Assembly: GCA_030684395.1 (NCBI GenBank)
Contig: JAUXTT010000029.1
Coordinates: 56,141 to 120,140 of the forward strand
DNA: 64,000 nucleotides
Source: Bacteroidota bacterium
GTDB lineage: Bacteria; Bacteroidota; Bacteroidia; B-17B0; Aurantibacillaceae
Reading direction: 5' to 3'
Shown here piece by piece: positions 50,598 to 59,718 of the stretch. The position numbers and the translations under genes are program-made. Position 1 is the stretch's first letter. The number at the start of each line of letters is the position of its first letter. The notes beneath the pieces are model-generated. The model made no database searches and had not been told where the DNA came from. It saw nothing but the letters and a program-made list of their open reading frames with translations.

Positions 50598-51827
50598 ATG
50601 TTAGAATTTTTCGCCATCATTATTTCAATTTCCGCATTGTTTGGTTATATTAATCACCGCTGGCTTAAAATGCCTACTACTATTGGTGTAATGCTTATAA
50701 GTGTTGTGCTTGGGATTGCGCTTAAGGTTACAGAAAACTTTAATCCTACTTACATTTCCCCTTTAAGAAATTTTCTTGCCGGGTTTGATTTTAGTTCTTT
50801 TGTGCTTGACTTTATTCTTTGCTTTTTATTATTTGCAGGTTCCTTACACGTAAACTTATCTCAATTAAAAGGAGCCAGAGCAAGTGTATTTACCTATTCA
50901 ACGCTGGGTGTTCTTGTTTCTACAGCTATTATTGGGCTGGCAACCCATGTAATTGTTGGCTGGTTTGGTTACGATATTAATTTACTTTCCTGTTTTCTTT
51001 TTGGAGCACTCATTTCCCCCACCGATCCTATTGCTGTGATTGGAATATTATCTCAGTATCAAATACCTAAAAAACTGAAAACAGAGATCATTGGCGAATC
51101 CCTGTTCAATGATGGTGTAGGCGTTGTTGTTTTTGCGGTTATCTTTTCTTTAATTACAGGTGGTGCCGAAGCCTTTACTGCAAGCAATATTTTTGAGATA
51201 TTTGCAGTAGAAGTAATTGGCGGTTTAGGTATTGGACTGGTGATTGGTTACATAGGATATATGTTAATGAAATCCATTGATCATTATCAAACGGAAATAT
51301 TAATTACGCTTGCTGTTGTAACCGCAGGGTATTCAATTGCTTCTCATTTTCATGCATCCGGTCCTTTGGCAATGGTTGTTGCCGGTTTATTAATTGGAAA
51401 CAATGGAAAGCAACACGCTATGTCTGATCTAACAGCTGAATATATAGATAAATTCTGGGAGCTGATTGATGAGATCTGCAACACTATTTTATTTGTGCTT
51501 ATGGGTTTGGAAATATTTTTAGTACCATTTGATACAAGTTATTTGTTAATAGGAACAATACTTATTTTTGTTTCACTCGTTGCCCGTTATATTTCATTGC
51601 TTCCGGCCTTTTTTCTATTTAACCGAAAAGAATCCGACAAAAGTTTAAATCTTGCTGTGCTAACCTGGGGCGGGCTCCGGGGAGGTATTTCAATTGCTTT
51701 AGCTTTATCCATATTTAATAAAGTAGAAGGCAGTAGCTTATTTATTGTAAGCACTTATTGTATTGTTTTATTTTCTATTCTCGTTCAGGGTTTAAGCATT
51801 CAAAAACTATTGAAGCGTTATAAGTAA
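50598..51827 (+). CDS. NhaP-type Na+/H+ (CPA1) antiporter
   Basis: 409 residues with 12 or so membrane helices. The CPA1 signatures are present: GALISPTDPIAVIGIL (about 140-155, the ion-binding ND/TD pair region) and IIGESLFNDGVGVVVF (about 170-186), with LTWGGLRGGISIALALS (about 351-367) late. It exchanges cytoplasmic sodium (or potassium) for protons. It lies between the Crp/Fnr gene and the palindrome-preceded GNAT-nitrilase gene on the same strand, 96 bases after the small ORF. Confidence 0.93.
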   Translation: MLEFFAIIISISALFGYINHRWLKMPTTIGVMLISVVLGIALKVTENFNPTYISPLRNFLAGFDFSSFVLDFILCFLLFAGSLHVNLSQLKGARASVFTYSTLGVLVSTAIIGLATHVIVGWFGYDINLLSCFLFGALISPTDPIAVIGILSQYQIPKKLKTEIIGESLFNDGVGVVVFAVIFSLITGGAEAFTASNIFEIFAVEVIGGLGIGLVIGYIGYMLMKSIDHYQTEILITLAVVTAGYSIASHFHASGPLAMVVAGLLIGNNGKQHAMSDLTAEYIDKFWELIDEICNTILFVLMGLEIFLVPFDTSYLLIGTILIFVSLVARYISLLPAFFLFNRKESDKSLNLAVLTWGGLRGGISIALALSIFNKVEGSSLFIVSTYCIVLFSILVQGLSIQKLLKRYK

Positions 51828-51873
51828 CTACCTAATGTGAGGATAGTGAAATTCTGTTAATATCCATACAAAA

Positions 51874-51887
51874 AAGACAATTGTCAA
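51874..51887. promoter_or_regulatory. GACAATTGTC operator upstream of the GNAT-nitrilase gene
   Basis: AAGACAATTGTCAA: the 10-base core GACAATTGTC is identical to the other two sites, with 12 of 14 positions matching. It ends 33 bases before the start codon, almost the same distance as at the Crp/Fnr gene (34). Confidence 0.65.
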
Positions 51888-51920
51888 TTTTTCTCATTTT
51901 CTTATTCCTTAAATTAGAGA

Positions 51921-53471
51921 ATGAATGAAATTGCAAATAAAAAAATAAGATTAAGGCAAATAAAAAAGAGCGATTATGAACGAATTGTAGCTCTTCAGTT
52001 GAAGTGTTTTCCGAGCATGAAACCCTGGAGTGAAACACAATTTAACAATCTTGTTACTATTTTTCCGGAGGGGCAAATGTGTATTCTAATGCAGAATGAA
52101 ATTGTTGCTTCCTGTTCGAGCCTCATCATAGATTCGAAAAATTATTCTGAGACCTCTTCCTGGAACGAATTAACCGATAATGGAAACATTTCCAATCACA
52201 CTTTGGAAGGTGACACTATTTATGGCATGGAAATAATGGTTGCTCCTGACTACAGAGGAATGAAATTATCCCGACGCTTGTACGACGCAAGAAAAGACCT
52301 GGCCAAACATTTTAATTTAAAAAGAATTCTGATTGGAGGAAGACTTCCTAATTTTCATAAGTATCAAAAGAAACTTGACATAAATGAGTATGTTAGCAAT
52401 GTAATTGATAAAAAAATATACGACCCTGTACTTACTGCACAGCTTGCCAATGGTTTCACATTAAAAAGAGTATTACCTGATTATTTGCCTAACGACAAAG
52501 AATCGGGTGGTTATGCTACCTTGCTCGAATGGAATAATTTTAGCTTTAAATCAAATCTGTCTAAAAATCAAATATTCTATTCGCCCTATGTGCGGGTTAG
52601 TGCAGTTCAATATCAAATGCGTTCATTAAAAAATTTCGAAGAGTTTGCAAGGCAATGCGAATATTTTGTGGATGCTGCATCCGACTACAAAAGCGACTTT
52701 GTCATGTTTCCCGAAATGATTACCATGCAATTGCTTTCCTTTATTAATGGTAAGCGACCGGCCTCTGCAGTAAGAGAATTATCTAACTATACAGATCAAT
52801 ACATTGAACTGTTTACTTCTTTGGCAATCAAATACAACATCAATATTATAGGTGGCTCACACTTGTGTACAGAGAATGATACTCTTTACAACATCTCTTT
52901 CCTTTTTAAACGCGACGGAACTTATAGCAAACAATACAAAATTCACATTACCCCTTATGAAGAAAAATGGTGGGGAGTAAAGGGTGGAAATAAAATGGAA
53001 ATATTTCCAACCGACAAAGGAAAAGTTGCCATTTTGGTTTGTAACGATGTTGAATTTCCGGAGCTCGCAAGGATTGCTGCAAGCAAAGGAGCGAAAATTC
53101 TTTTTGTTCCATATAATACAGATGACCGCCGTGCATACCTACGTGTGAGGTACTGCGCACAAGCCAGGTGCATTGAAAATCAAGTTTACACTGTAATTAC
53201 CGGTTGTGTTGGAAATTTACCGGAAGTTGGAAATATGGATATTCACTTTTCTCAATCGGCTATTCTTACTCCCTCAGATGTAGAGTTTTCAAGAGAGGCC
53301 ATTGCTTCGGAAGCCGTGCCAAATACCGAAACACTCATCTATCAGGATCTGGATCTTAATCTTCTTAAAAGAAATAAAGAACTTGGCAGTCCGCAAACAT
53401 CTAGCGAAAGAAAAAAAGGATTTTACTCTTTATCGTATGAAGAAGATGGAAAATGCATTCTTGTTTACTAG
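51921..53471 (+). CDS. GNAT acetyltransferase / carbon-nitrogen hydrolase fusion
   Basis: 516 residues. Residues about 8-205 are a GNAT domain with YGMEIMVAPDYRGMKLSRRL as the acetyl-CoA motif. Residues about 223-515 are a nitrilase-fold amidase with catalytic E265 (FPEM), K340 (QYKIHI) and C374 (VCNDVEFPE). Fusions of these two domains occur widely; their substrate is unknown. The shared palindrome with the kamA-type gene suggests both act on the same compound, perhaps a beta-amino acid that is first made by the mutase and then acetylated or amide-processed. This is inference. Confidence 0.88.
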   Translation: MNEIANKKIRLRQIKKSDYERIVALQLKCFPSMKPWSETQFNNLVTIFPEGQMCILMQNEIVASCSSLIIDSKNYSETSSWNELTDNGNISNHTLEGDTIYGMEIMVAPDYRGMKLSRRLYDARKDLAKHFNLKRILIGGRLPNFHKYQKKLDINEYVSNVIDKKIYDPVLTAQLANGFTLKRVLPDYLPNDKESGGYATLLEWNNFSFKSNLSKNQIFYSPYVRVSAVQYQMRSLKNFEEFARQCEYFVDAASDYKSDFVMFPEMITMQLLSFINGKRPASAVRELSNYTDQYIELFTSLAIKYNINIIGGSHLCTENDTLYNISFLFKRDGTYSKQYKIHITPYEEKWWGVKGGNKMEIFPTDKGKVAILVCNDVEFPELARIAASKGAKILFVPYNTDDRRAYLRVRYCAQARCIENQVYTVITGCVGNLPEVGNMDIHFSQSAILTPSDVEFSREAIASEAVPNTETLIYQDLDLNLLKRNKELGSPQTSSERKKGFYSLSYEEDGKCILVY

Positions 53472-53483
53472 CAGCAAGCCCAA

Positions 53484-53503
53484 CCGATTCTATAGTTAAT
53501 CGG
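53484..53503. terminator. Weak hairpin between convergent genes
   Basis: CCGATT / AATCGG with an 8-base loop, between the GNAT-nitrilase and the transporter. Six pairs only and no strong T-run, so a weak call. Confidence 0.35.
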
Positions 53504-53520
53504 AAAACTGCAATTATTTA

Positions 53521-54732
53521 TCACACTATCTTCATTTTATTCTTAAATAAAAAAACTAAACTAAATAACGAAACAGCAGTCATTATTATAAAGGCCATGC
53601 CATAACCATAAGAAGCTACAATATGACCTGCAGACCACACCACCCAAAATTCACAGCAATTGGTTGCCGCCATAAAAGTGCTAAATTGCACAGCCCCGAA
53701 TTCAGGATTTGTTGCGTCCATAAATAATGCATAGGAGCTAGCAATGAACATTCCTGTAAAAAAATACATGCAGCAAAAAAACGTCAACCAGATCTGATAA
53801 GGGTAGTGATTCTTTGTTACGTCGAGCCAGGCAATAAGCATCACACTAAGCGAAACAGCAAACAAAAAAATTGTTGCTGCCTTTTTCCTATTCATTCTGT
53901 CGGAAATAAAACCACCCAAAAGCCCTCCAAGAAGCATACAAATTACAACAGGTATTCCCAGAAAAAGACCTATACTTTCCATGCCAAGATCTTTATCGGT
54001 CAAAAAAGAGCCTGCCATACCTCCGACCGCTTCAAAAACAGCTCCACTTGTAAGTGCAAATAGTAATGTATAAAGTGTTTGTTTTGAAAAAAAAACCTTT
54101 TTAAGGTTTACCCAAAAATTAAGTGCATTAGCTTCTCGCTTTACATATGTTTCAGGTTCCTTAAATAAAGTCAGGAGTAGCAGAATACTTAAAATTACCA
54201 ATATCATCGTAATAATTGTTCCGCGCAAACCTATGTTTTGAATTAAAATAAGTGTGCCTCCTCCAAACAAACTTCTTCCAAACAACATTCCTGCCTGCAT
54301 GTAACCATTTAATTTACCTCGGTCCTTGGTACCTACAATCTTAATCATCATTGCATCCACAGCAACATCCTGAGTGGCCGCAAATAACGAATGAAAAAGT
54401 AAAAATCCAATCCACCAATGTATGTTTCCTGCAAATGGAATAAACACTAATGGTAGTAATGACACGCACATCAATACTTGCGACAAAGCAATCCATTTTT
54501 TAAATCCAAAATGCTCGGTTCTGAATCGGTCAATTAGAGGAGCCCACAAAAATTTCAAAACCCACGGAAGTGTCAGCAATGCAAGTGAAGTCCCAATGGT
54601 CTCAACACCTACTTTGTTCTGCCGCAAATAAGTTGGTAAGGCCCACCAGATAAAACCAATAGGAGCTCCTTCAGCAAAATAAAATGCAAATGCTAATAAA
54701 CCTCTCCCGGCTTTATGCTTTAAAAGATTCAT
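53521..54732 (-). CDS. MFS transporter, AmpG-like
   Basis: 403 residues with 12 helices. The N-terminus FAFYFAEGAPIGFIWWALPTYLRQ and LPWVLKFLWAPLIDRF, then FAATQDVAVDAMMIKIV, are typical of AmpG-type permeases, which import muropeptides, and of related SLC33-like acetyl-CoA transporters. The substrate cannot be decided. It is monocistronic, convergent with the GNAT-nitrilase gene and divergent from the GH-like gene. Confidence 0.82.
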   Translation of the reverse strand: MNLLKHKAGRGLLAFAFYFAEGAPIGFIWWALPTYLRQNKVGVETIGTSLALLTLPWVLKFLWAPLIDRFRTEHFGFKKWIALSQVLMCVSLLPLVFIPFAGNIHWWIGFLLFHSLFAATQDVAVDAMMIKIVGTKDRGKLNGYMQAGMLFGRSLFGGGTLILIQNIGLRGTIITMILVILSILLLLTLFKEPETYVKREANALNFWVNLKKVFFSKQTLYTLLFALTSGAVFEAVGGMAGSFLTDKDLGMESIGLFLGIPVVICMLLGGLLGGFISDRMNRKKAATIFLFAVSLSVMLIAWLDVTKNHYPYQIWLTFFCCMYFFTGMFIASSYALFMDATNPEFGAVQFSTFMAATNCCEFWVVWSAGHIVASYGYGMAFIIMTAVSLFSLVFLFKNKMKIV

Positions 54733-54833
54733 TTGTTGAAGATAATAATTAATAATTATACGCGCGAAATCGCTTATCTCTCCCTAATTGTTCTTTCTAA
54801 TTTGTATATTAGTATAATGCAATAATAAACAAC

Positions 54834-56132
54834 ATGAAAAACATTCTACTTTGTAGCATCTTGCTTTTTACTTACGCAACAAAAGCGCAGTTCAGCGGAA
54901 AAATGGGTTATGCCTACTCACCTGCTAATTTTCCAGACAACAGTACCATGACCGACGTTACTGATTTTTACAGCGAAGTAACAAGTACATTGCCTTGCGG
55001 CCCGCTTATTATGTGGAATGGATTGTGGTACGACGGGCTTTCAACAGTAGGACAAGTGCCGGTTGCAGCGCAAGTAAATTCAAATGCTTCGCCTGTTCCC
55101 TATAACTACGAAGAAATAAATGTGTTTACCTTTTTTCATTATCCCAGTCTCATTTGGTTAACTACTGCAAGTCAGCCTTTACCTAACGATTTTTCGAACA
55201 CTACTGTAAGGGATTCTTTTTTAGTGATGCTGAAAACACATGCCATTCAACAACAACCGAAAAATGTATTCATAGGAAATGAAGTTAGTTTTTATCTCGA
55301 AATGGATTCGGTCAACTACACACACTTCCGTTCGTTTTACAACATGGCTTATGACACCATTAAATTTTATTCGCCCGCTACCAATGTGGGTACGGTATTT
55401 AACTACGAACATCTGTCGGGAAAAGGTGCGCTCACCGGATGGAACACTCCGCACTGGAATGCATTAAGTGATTTGGATACCGCAAAACTGGATGTAATTG
55501 GAGTTACTCTATATCCTTTTTTCAACTATACCACAGCTGATCAGATTCCATCAAATTACCTGGATGTTCTTGTTCAAAGAACAGGAAACAAAAAAATTGT
55601 TATTACCGAAACGGGATGGCCTGCCGACAGCACCTTTGCTCCTGCTCCCTGGGCATGTTCGGAAACAGAGCAGGTAGATTTTGCCAATGCTTTATTCGAC
55701 AGCATCATTCCGGGAAAAAACATTAAGTCTATGAACTGGCTCTTTTTAAATTACCTGATGAGTGATGCCAATGACGGATATAAAATTTTCAGAAGTGTTG
55801 CCCTGAAGGATTCACTTGGAAACGACCGCGCGGTAAGATCTGTTTGGGAAGCTAAGTGTGCTGCTGTGGGAATAGAATCAAATGAACTGACACAAGAACT
55901 GAAAGTTTATCCAAATCCGGCTACAAACACCCTCTACATTGAAACAAAAGAAGTACTGAACAAAAATGCTACGCTAACACTTCTTGATGTTTTCGGAAGA
56001 GAAATAAAAAGCATACACGCTCTTGAAAAAGATATTACAGAGCTTGATCTGAAAGGGATGGCTGCGGGAATTTATTTTGTACAACTCAGTAATCCGGAAT
56101 ACAAGAAAACCATAAAGATTGTTGTTGAGTAA
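54834..56132 (+). CDS. Secreted TIM-barrel glycosidase-like protein with T9SS type A sorting domain
   Basis: 432 residues. Signal peptide about 1-18 (LLCSILLFTYATKAQ). Residues about 20-340 resemble clan GH-A barrels: E150 in FIGNE (acid/base position at strand 4) and E259 in IVITETGWP (nucleophile at strand 7, as in GH17). No exact family was recognised; GH17 and GH53 are the closest by motif. Residues about 355-432 (LKVYPNPATNTLYIET; LLDVFGREIKSI; LKGMAAGIYFVQLSN) are the T9SS type A sorting tail. It probably acts on surface or environmental polysaccharide. Confidence 0.8.
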   Translation: MKNILLCSILLFTYATKAQFSGKMGYAYSPANFPDNSTMTDVTDFYSEVTSTLPCGPLIMWNGLWYDGLSTVGQVPVAAQVNSNASPVPYNYEEINVFTFFHYPSLIWLTTASQPLPNDFSNTTVRDSFLVMLKTHAIQQQPKNVFIGNEVSFYLEMDSVNYTHFRSFYNMAYDTIKFYSPATNVGTVFNYEHLSGKGALTGWNTPHWNALSDLDTAKLDVIGVTLYPFFNYTTADQIPSNYLDVLVQRTGNKKIVITETGWPADSTFAPAPWACSETEQVDFANALFDSIIPGKNIKSMNWLFLNYLMSDANDGYKIFRSVALKDSLGNDRAVRSVWEAKCAAVGIESNELTQELKVYPNPATNTLYIETKEVLNKNATLTLLDVFGREIKSIHALEKDITELDLKGMAAGIYFVQLSNPEYKKTIKIVVE

Positions 56133-56160
56133 ATAGCAATTGAACACTACAGCTCATTAA

Positions 56161-56199
56161 AAAAATCCCCCCTAACAATTCTGTCAGAGGGGATTTTTG
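56161..56199. terminator. Bidirectional terminator after the GH-like gene
   Basis: AAAAATCCCC on the left pairs with GGGGATTTTT on the right, with T-runs on both strands, between convergent genes. Confidence 0.85.
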
Positions 56200-56227
56200 C
56201 TTGTATTAAGCTTAACCTGAAAAAAAC

Positions 56228-57787
56228 TTAATTTGCAAGAGGCACAATCCTCACTCTGAACAAACGATTACTTGCTACAGAAAAGTGATTGGAGTTGGTG
56301 GTAAGCACATTTGGTTTACTTGATAAAATACCACCATGTAAATAACCAACTGTTGCACCGCTAATACTGTCTCCCATTAACACATCATAATTAACCACAC
56401 CATTCGACATTAAATATTTTCCATTCAGGTTCCAATACATTTCCGACTCTGCACCATTATACATAACAGTGCCGGCAGGTAATACCAAAGGTTGGTTGTA
56501 TGGTGCTGTATCAGGTGGTAATGTTATTGCATACTTAAGTACCGGAAACGAATCGGGCAAGAGGTATTGGGTAAACTCGTGGTTGGCATTTATACGAATA
56601 GTAGTAAACTGGTTCGTAAACGGCACATTCAAAAAATTATTTACATCTCTGGTCATGGTATCTGCATTGGACGCTGTGAGCACTGTAGGGCCCGTTAAAG
56701 GTTTAGGCCCTGTGTAATTCGCGTTTTTAATTCCACCCAATAAAGTTGCATACGATTCTTTTTTGGAAGAACTGTATACAGGTATCACCTGGCAGGTGTA
56801 TACGTTTGAACGCATCATGAAGTTTTGTTCTGTAGCTCCTGTAGCATTTATCCAAACAGGTGAAGTGAAATTGGTTGCGCCTTCTTTAAATACACCTCCG
56901 TAATACAACAGGAAATTACTTCCATCAGCGGGATCAATCATAGCACTCATGCTTCCATCACGCCTTCTGAAAAACCCCTCATTAACACTATCCACTCCGT
57001 TTGAATGACCATCGTTCCATGAAGTGATAGGTCCTGCAGATAAGGTTCCGTTACTGTCTGTAAACGTAAATGTTTTTACCTGATGAGAATAATAATCGGA
57101 AGCACTGGTGTAATTCCAGCCAAATACCAGGTTTACCACATTGTTCATTACACTGATTTCTCCGCCGGTAAGCGCAAAGCTTGTGTCCTTAACTTGTCGG
57201 ATAGCATCATAACCCATTGAGTTTTTACCTTTGCTTACAACACAATCAATAAGACCCGGCAGATCAATTGCAGTAAAATAAGGCAGGGTGATCGGACTAT
57301 CGTTGCTGTTATCTGCACTTAATAAACCTCCCAAAACATAAAGTGTATTATTTTGAGTGAAAAACTCCGCATTATTAGCGCCAAGTTGCCGAAGGTCGAC
57401 GAAATTTTTGTTCGGGCCCTTGCGACCAACCTTAGAGATAGGTAAGCTGTCCACAGTCCATGTAGTAGGGTCAGCCCAGCCTTTGGTATCCACCACATAA
57501 ACATGTAGGTTGGATTTTGTAGTTAAAAAAGCGTAACCAAAAGAATGCAAGCCACTGGTGCGGCCACCGAACATTACCATTTTATCGCCATATATTGCAT
57601 GTGTATAGGAATGCAAATCCGGCATACCTGCAATGGTAACTTCATCAACCTGTATGGTGTAAGGCAATCCTGCCGAAGCACTTGAGTCGGTTCCTGTGGT
57701 TTCGCCCTTAGTAGCTGAGTCTCCACAGCCCACTATTAATGATGCACCTAACAGGGTCATTCCGAAATAAAATAATCCTTTTTTCAT
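56228..57787 (-). CDS. Kelch-like lipoprotein of unknown function
   Basis: 519 residues from MKKGLFYFGMTLLGASLIVG at 57787; an upstream in-frame start to 57880 runs through AT-rich non-coding sequence and is rejected. The lipobox LIVGC gives lipidated C21. The segments HSYTHAIYGDKMVMFGGRTS, NTLYVLGGLLS and ATLLGGI look like Kelch repeats, suggesting a beta-propeller. No catalytic motif. It may be a surface-exposed binding protein. It is monocistronic. A 12-base inverted repeat lies about 90 bases upstream. Confidence 0.7.
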   Translation of the reverse strand: MKKGLFYFGMTLLGASLIVGCGDSATKGETTGTDSSASAGLPYTIQVDEVTIAGMPDLHSYTHAIYGDKMVMFGGRTSGLHSFGYAFLTTKSNLHVYVVDTKGWADPTTWTVDSLPISKVGRKGPNKNFVDLRQLGANNAEFFTQNNTLYVLGGLLSADNSNDSPITLPYFTAIDLPGLIDCVVSKGKNSMGYDAIRQVKDTSFALTGGEISVMNNVVNLVFGWNYTSASDYYSHQVKTFTFTDSNGTLSAGPITSWNDGHSNGVDSVNEGFFRRRDGSMSAMIDPADGSNFLLYYGGVFKEGATNFTSPVWINATGATEQNFMMRSNVYTCQVIPVYSSSKKESYATLLGGIKNANYTGPKPLTGPTVLTASNADTMTRDVNNFLNVPFTNQFTTIRINANHEFTQYLLPDSFPVLKYAITLPPDTAPYNQPLVLPAGTVMYNGAESEMYWNLNGKYLMSNGVVNYDVLMGDSISGATVGYLHGGILSSKPNVLTTNSNHFSVASNRLFRVRIVPLAN

Positions 57788-58221
57788 ATTAATGTTTTTT
57801 TTGGCAACTAATATATGACTAAAAGTTTGGAGTTTGACGCATATATTAATTATTATGCACTCATATTTTATCAGAGACACGTATTTATACGTATACGACT
57901 CTCGTTTTTAAGCAAGTATAAATACGTATGAATAATTTGACTTAGGCAATCTGATTTAGTCCGCACCACAGCATGTGCCCTGAGGTAGAACAAAAACGTT
58001 ATGGATTCCGATAGTTCGCCGCAACCAACCGAAACCATTGTTTATAAATAGTAGCCAGATGTTGTATAAGCTTCCTTTCAATTCAAAAAATCAGAGGCAA
58101 TTGCCCGGGATATGTCCGCCGCCGTGGACAAGTTATAGAACTCAGGCTTTCCCGGTAATACCGCTTAAAATCATAATACTTTTGCCAAAATATCTTTACT
58201 TTCGCTCCAAATTAGTTTGCA
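57788..58221. other. Long non-coding gap with an inverted repeat and a structured segment
   Basis: No credible ORF. It holds a perfect 12-base inverted repeat at 57879-57890/57916-57927, a GC-richer segment at 58091-58170 with nested stems (CCGGGA 58105-58110 / TCCCGG 58150-58155; TGTCC 58113-58117 / GGACA 58126-58130; palindrome GGCAATTGCC at 58097-58106), and promoter-like TACTTTTG (58177-58184) and TATCTTTA (58191-58198) before the next gene. Confidence 0.55.
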
Positions 58222-59157
58222 ATGAAAAACATCTTCTTCCTCTTTATTCTTATTGCATTTATTTCTTGCAAGAAAAATAAAGAACTCCCTCCTATTGATG
58301 ATAAAGTTGATCTTGACGGAACAACAATAAACGACTCTTCTCTTTTATTTCCCGAAAAGTATTTGCTGTCGGCTGCTATTCCTAATCCTACTAGCATTGA
58401 TCTCGAAAAGCCTGTTGTTATTGCTGCACATGGTTTCACGGCAACTTGTTTTGAATGGCTGGAGTTTAGTGAGTTTGCAACAGCTAAAGGAGATTTTTAT
58501 GTATCGCGTGTATTGCTTGGTGCGCACGGAAGGGATTACAAAGATTTTAAAACTGCCAATTGGGAAGAATGGCAAAGGCCCATTGTAGAAGAATATAACA
58601 AATTGCAAAGTATGGGATATAAAAACATTTCGCTTGCTGGAGCATCAACAGGTTGTCCGCTTATTTTGAATATGATCCGTGAAAACAAGATCAATACTTC
58701 TTCGCTCAAACATGTGTTTTTTGTTGATCCTATTATTTTGCCCTCTGCTAAAATATTATCGATTTCCCCACTTATTGGCCCTGCTATTGGCTACATTGAA
58801 GTAGAGCTCGACCCGGGAGAAAATGGCTATTGGTACAAGTACCGCCCTCAGCATCCTTTGCGTGAACTGGAAAAATTAATACGAGGCGAAAGAAAAAAAC
58901 TGGAGCGCGGAATCACTCTACCTAACGGAACTACGATGATGGTTTTTAAATCGGAGCGAGATAATGCTGCTGATCCTGCCGGTGCTGTACTTTTAAAAAA
59001 AGGAATTAAAAAAAGTGACGGTGGAAAAATAGATGTGAAAATGATAGATACAGACATACATGTATTTACCCGATTAAGAGGAAGAAAAAACTATGATGCT
59101 GCAAACAACAAACAACAACTAGAAGCTTTTGAAACTATTTATACCACTATCAAATGA
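58222..59157 (+). CDS. Lipoprotein alpha/beta hydrolase
   Basis: 311 residues. The lipobox IAFISC gives lipidated C16. VVIAAHGFTATCFEW (about 65-79) is the oxyanion region and GASTG with S142 is the nucleophile elbow; a late histidine (TDIHVFTRL) may complete the triad. It is an envelope-anchored esterase or lipase-type enzyme of unknown substrate. Its stop overlaps by four bases (ATGA) the start of the next gene, so they are coupled. Confidence 0.8.
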   Translation: MKNIFFLFILIAFISCKKNKELPPIDDKVDLDGTTINDSSLLFPEKYLLSAAIPNPTSIDLEKPVVIAAHGFTATCFEWLEFSEFATAKGDFYVSRVLLGAHGRDYKDFKTANWEEWQRPIVEEYNKLQSMGYKNISLAGASTGCPLILNMIRENKINTSSLKHVFFVDPIILPSAKILSISPLIGPAIGYIEVELDPGENGYWYKYRPQHPLRELEKLIRGERKKLERGITLPNGTTMMVFKSERDNAADPAGAVLLKKGIKKSDGGKIDVKMIDTDIHVFTRLRGRKNYDAANNKQQLEAFETIYTTIK

Positions 59158-59708
59158 GAAAATACATTTTACTACTATTAATAGTACTTGCTTTTTATGA
59201 TGGTCGTTCAACTGCAAGCCCTTACTACCGTATGAGAGAACCCGTGCCAACAATTAGTGCCGGGCTTCGCATTCAGAAAGCAATGGGCTTTTATTGGACA
59301 AGTGGAATAACGGGAGAATTTTGCTCAGAAAAATTTCTGAAGAAAAAACTAAGCCTGGGTGCCAACTTCACTACTTCTGTTTTAGGTAACGGCATTCGCA
59401 AAAACGCAATAAAAACTTATGAGCTGGATCTCTCAGCTATAAAGTATTTCAGACCAAACAAAGTTGTTCAACCATTGGCGCGTTTGAACATAGGTTATAT
59501 GTATGCCGCTTACGGAAAAGAATTTAAGGGCAGCATTCCCAACAATGCATTTTTGTGTTCGCTCGAATTCGGTTCTGCATTTATTTTTAACGAAAAATGG
59601 AAACCTTCTGTAGGTTTTGGTTATAACATTATTACAGGTAATGGAACAAAAGGTTTGGCCACTGTTTTTCCCTTGTATGGGCATGTGAGCTGGCAATATG
59701 TTTTTTAA
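59154..59708 (+). CDS. Small secreted/outer-membrane protein
   Basis: 184 residues. Signal peptide about 1-20 (LLLLIVLAFYDGRSTAS). The mature part has alternating strands and a terminal aromatic (GHVSWQYVF), as in small outer-membrane barrels (SGAFIFNEKWKPSVGFGYNI type motif FIFNEKWKPSVGFGY). Coupled to the hydrolase gene by ATGA, so it may serve as its outer-membrane partner. Not recognised by family. Confidence 0.65.
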   Translation: MRKYILLLLIVLAFYDGRSTASPYYRMREPVPTISAGLRIQKAMGFYWTSGITGEFCSEKFLKKKLSLGANFTTSVLGNGIRKNAIKTYELDLSAIKYFRPNKVVQPLARLNIGYMYAAYGKEFKGSIPNNAFLCSLEFGSAFIFNEKWKPSVGFGYNIITGNGTKGLATVFPLYGHVSWQYVF

Positions 59709-59718
59709 GGGTAACTGT

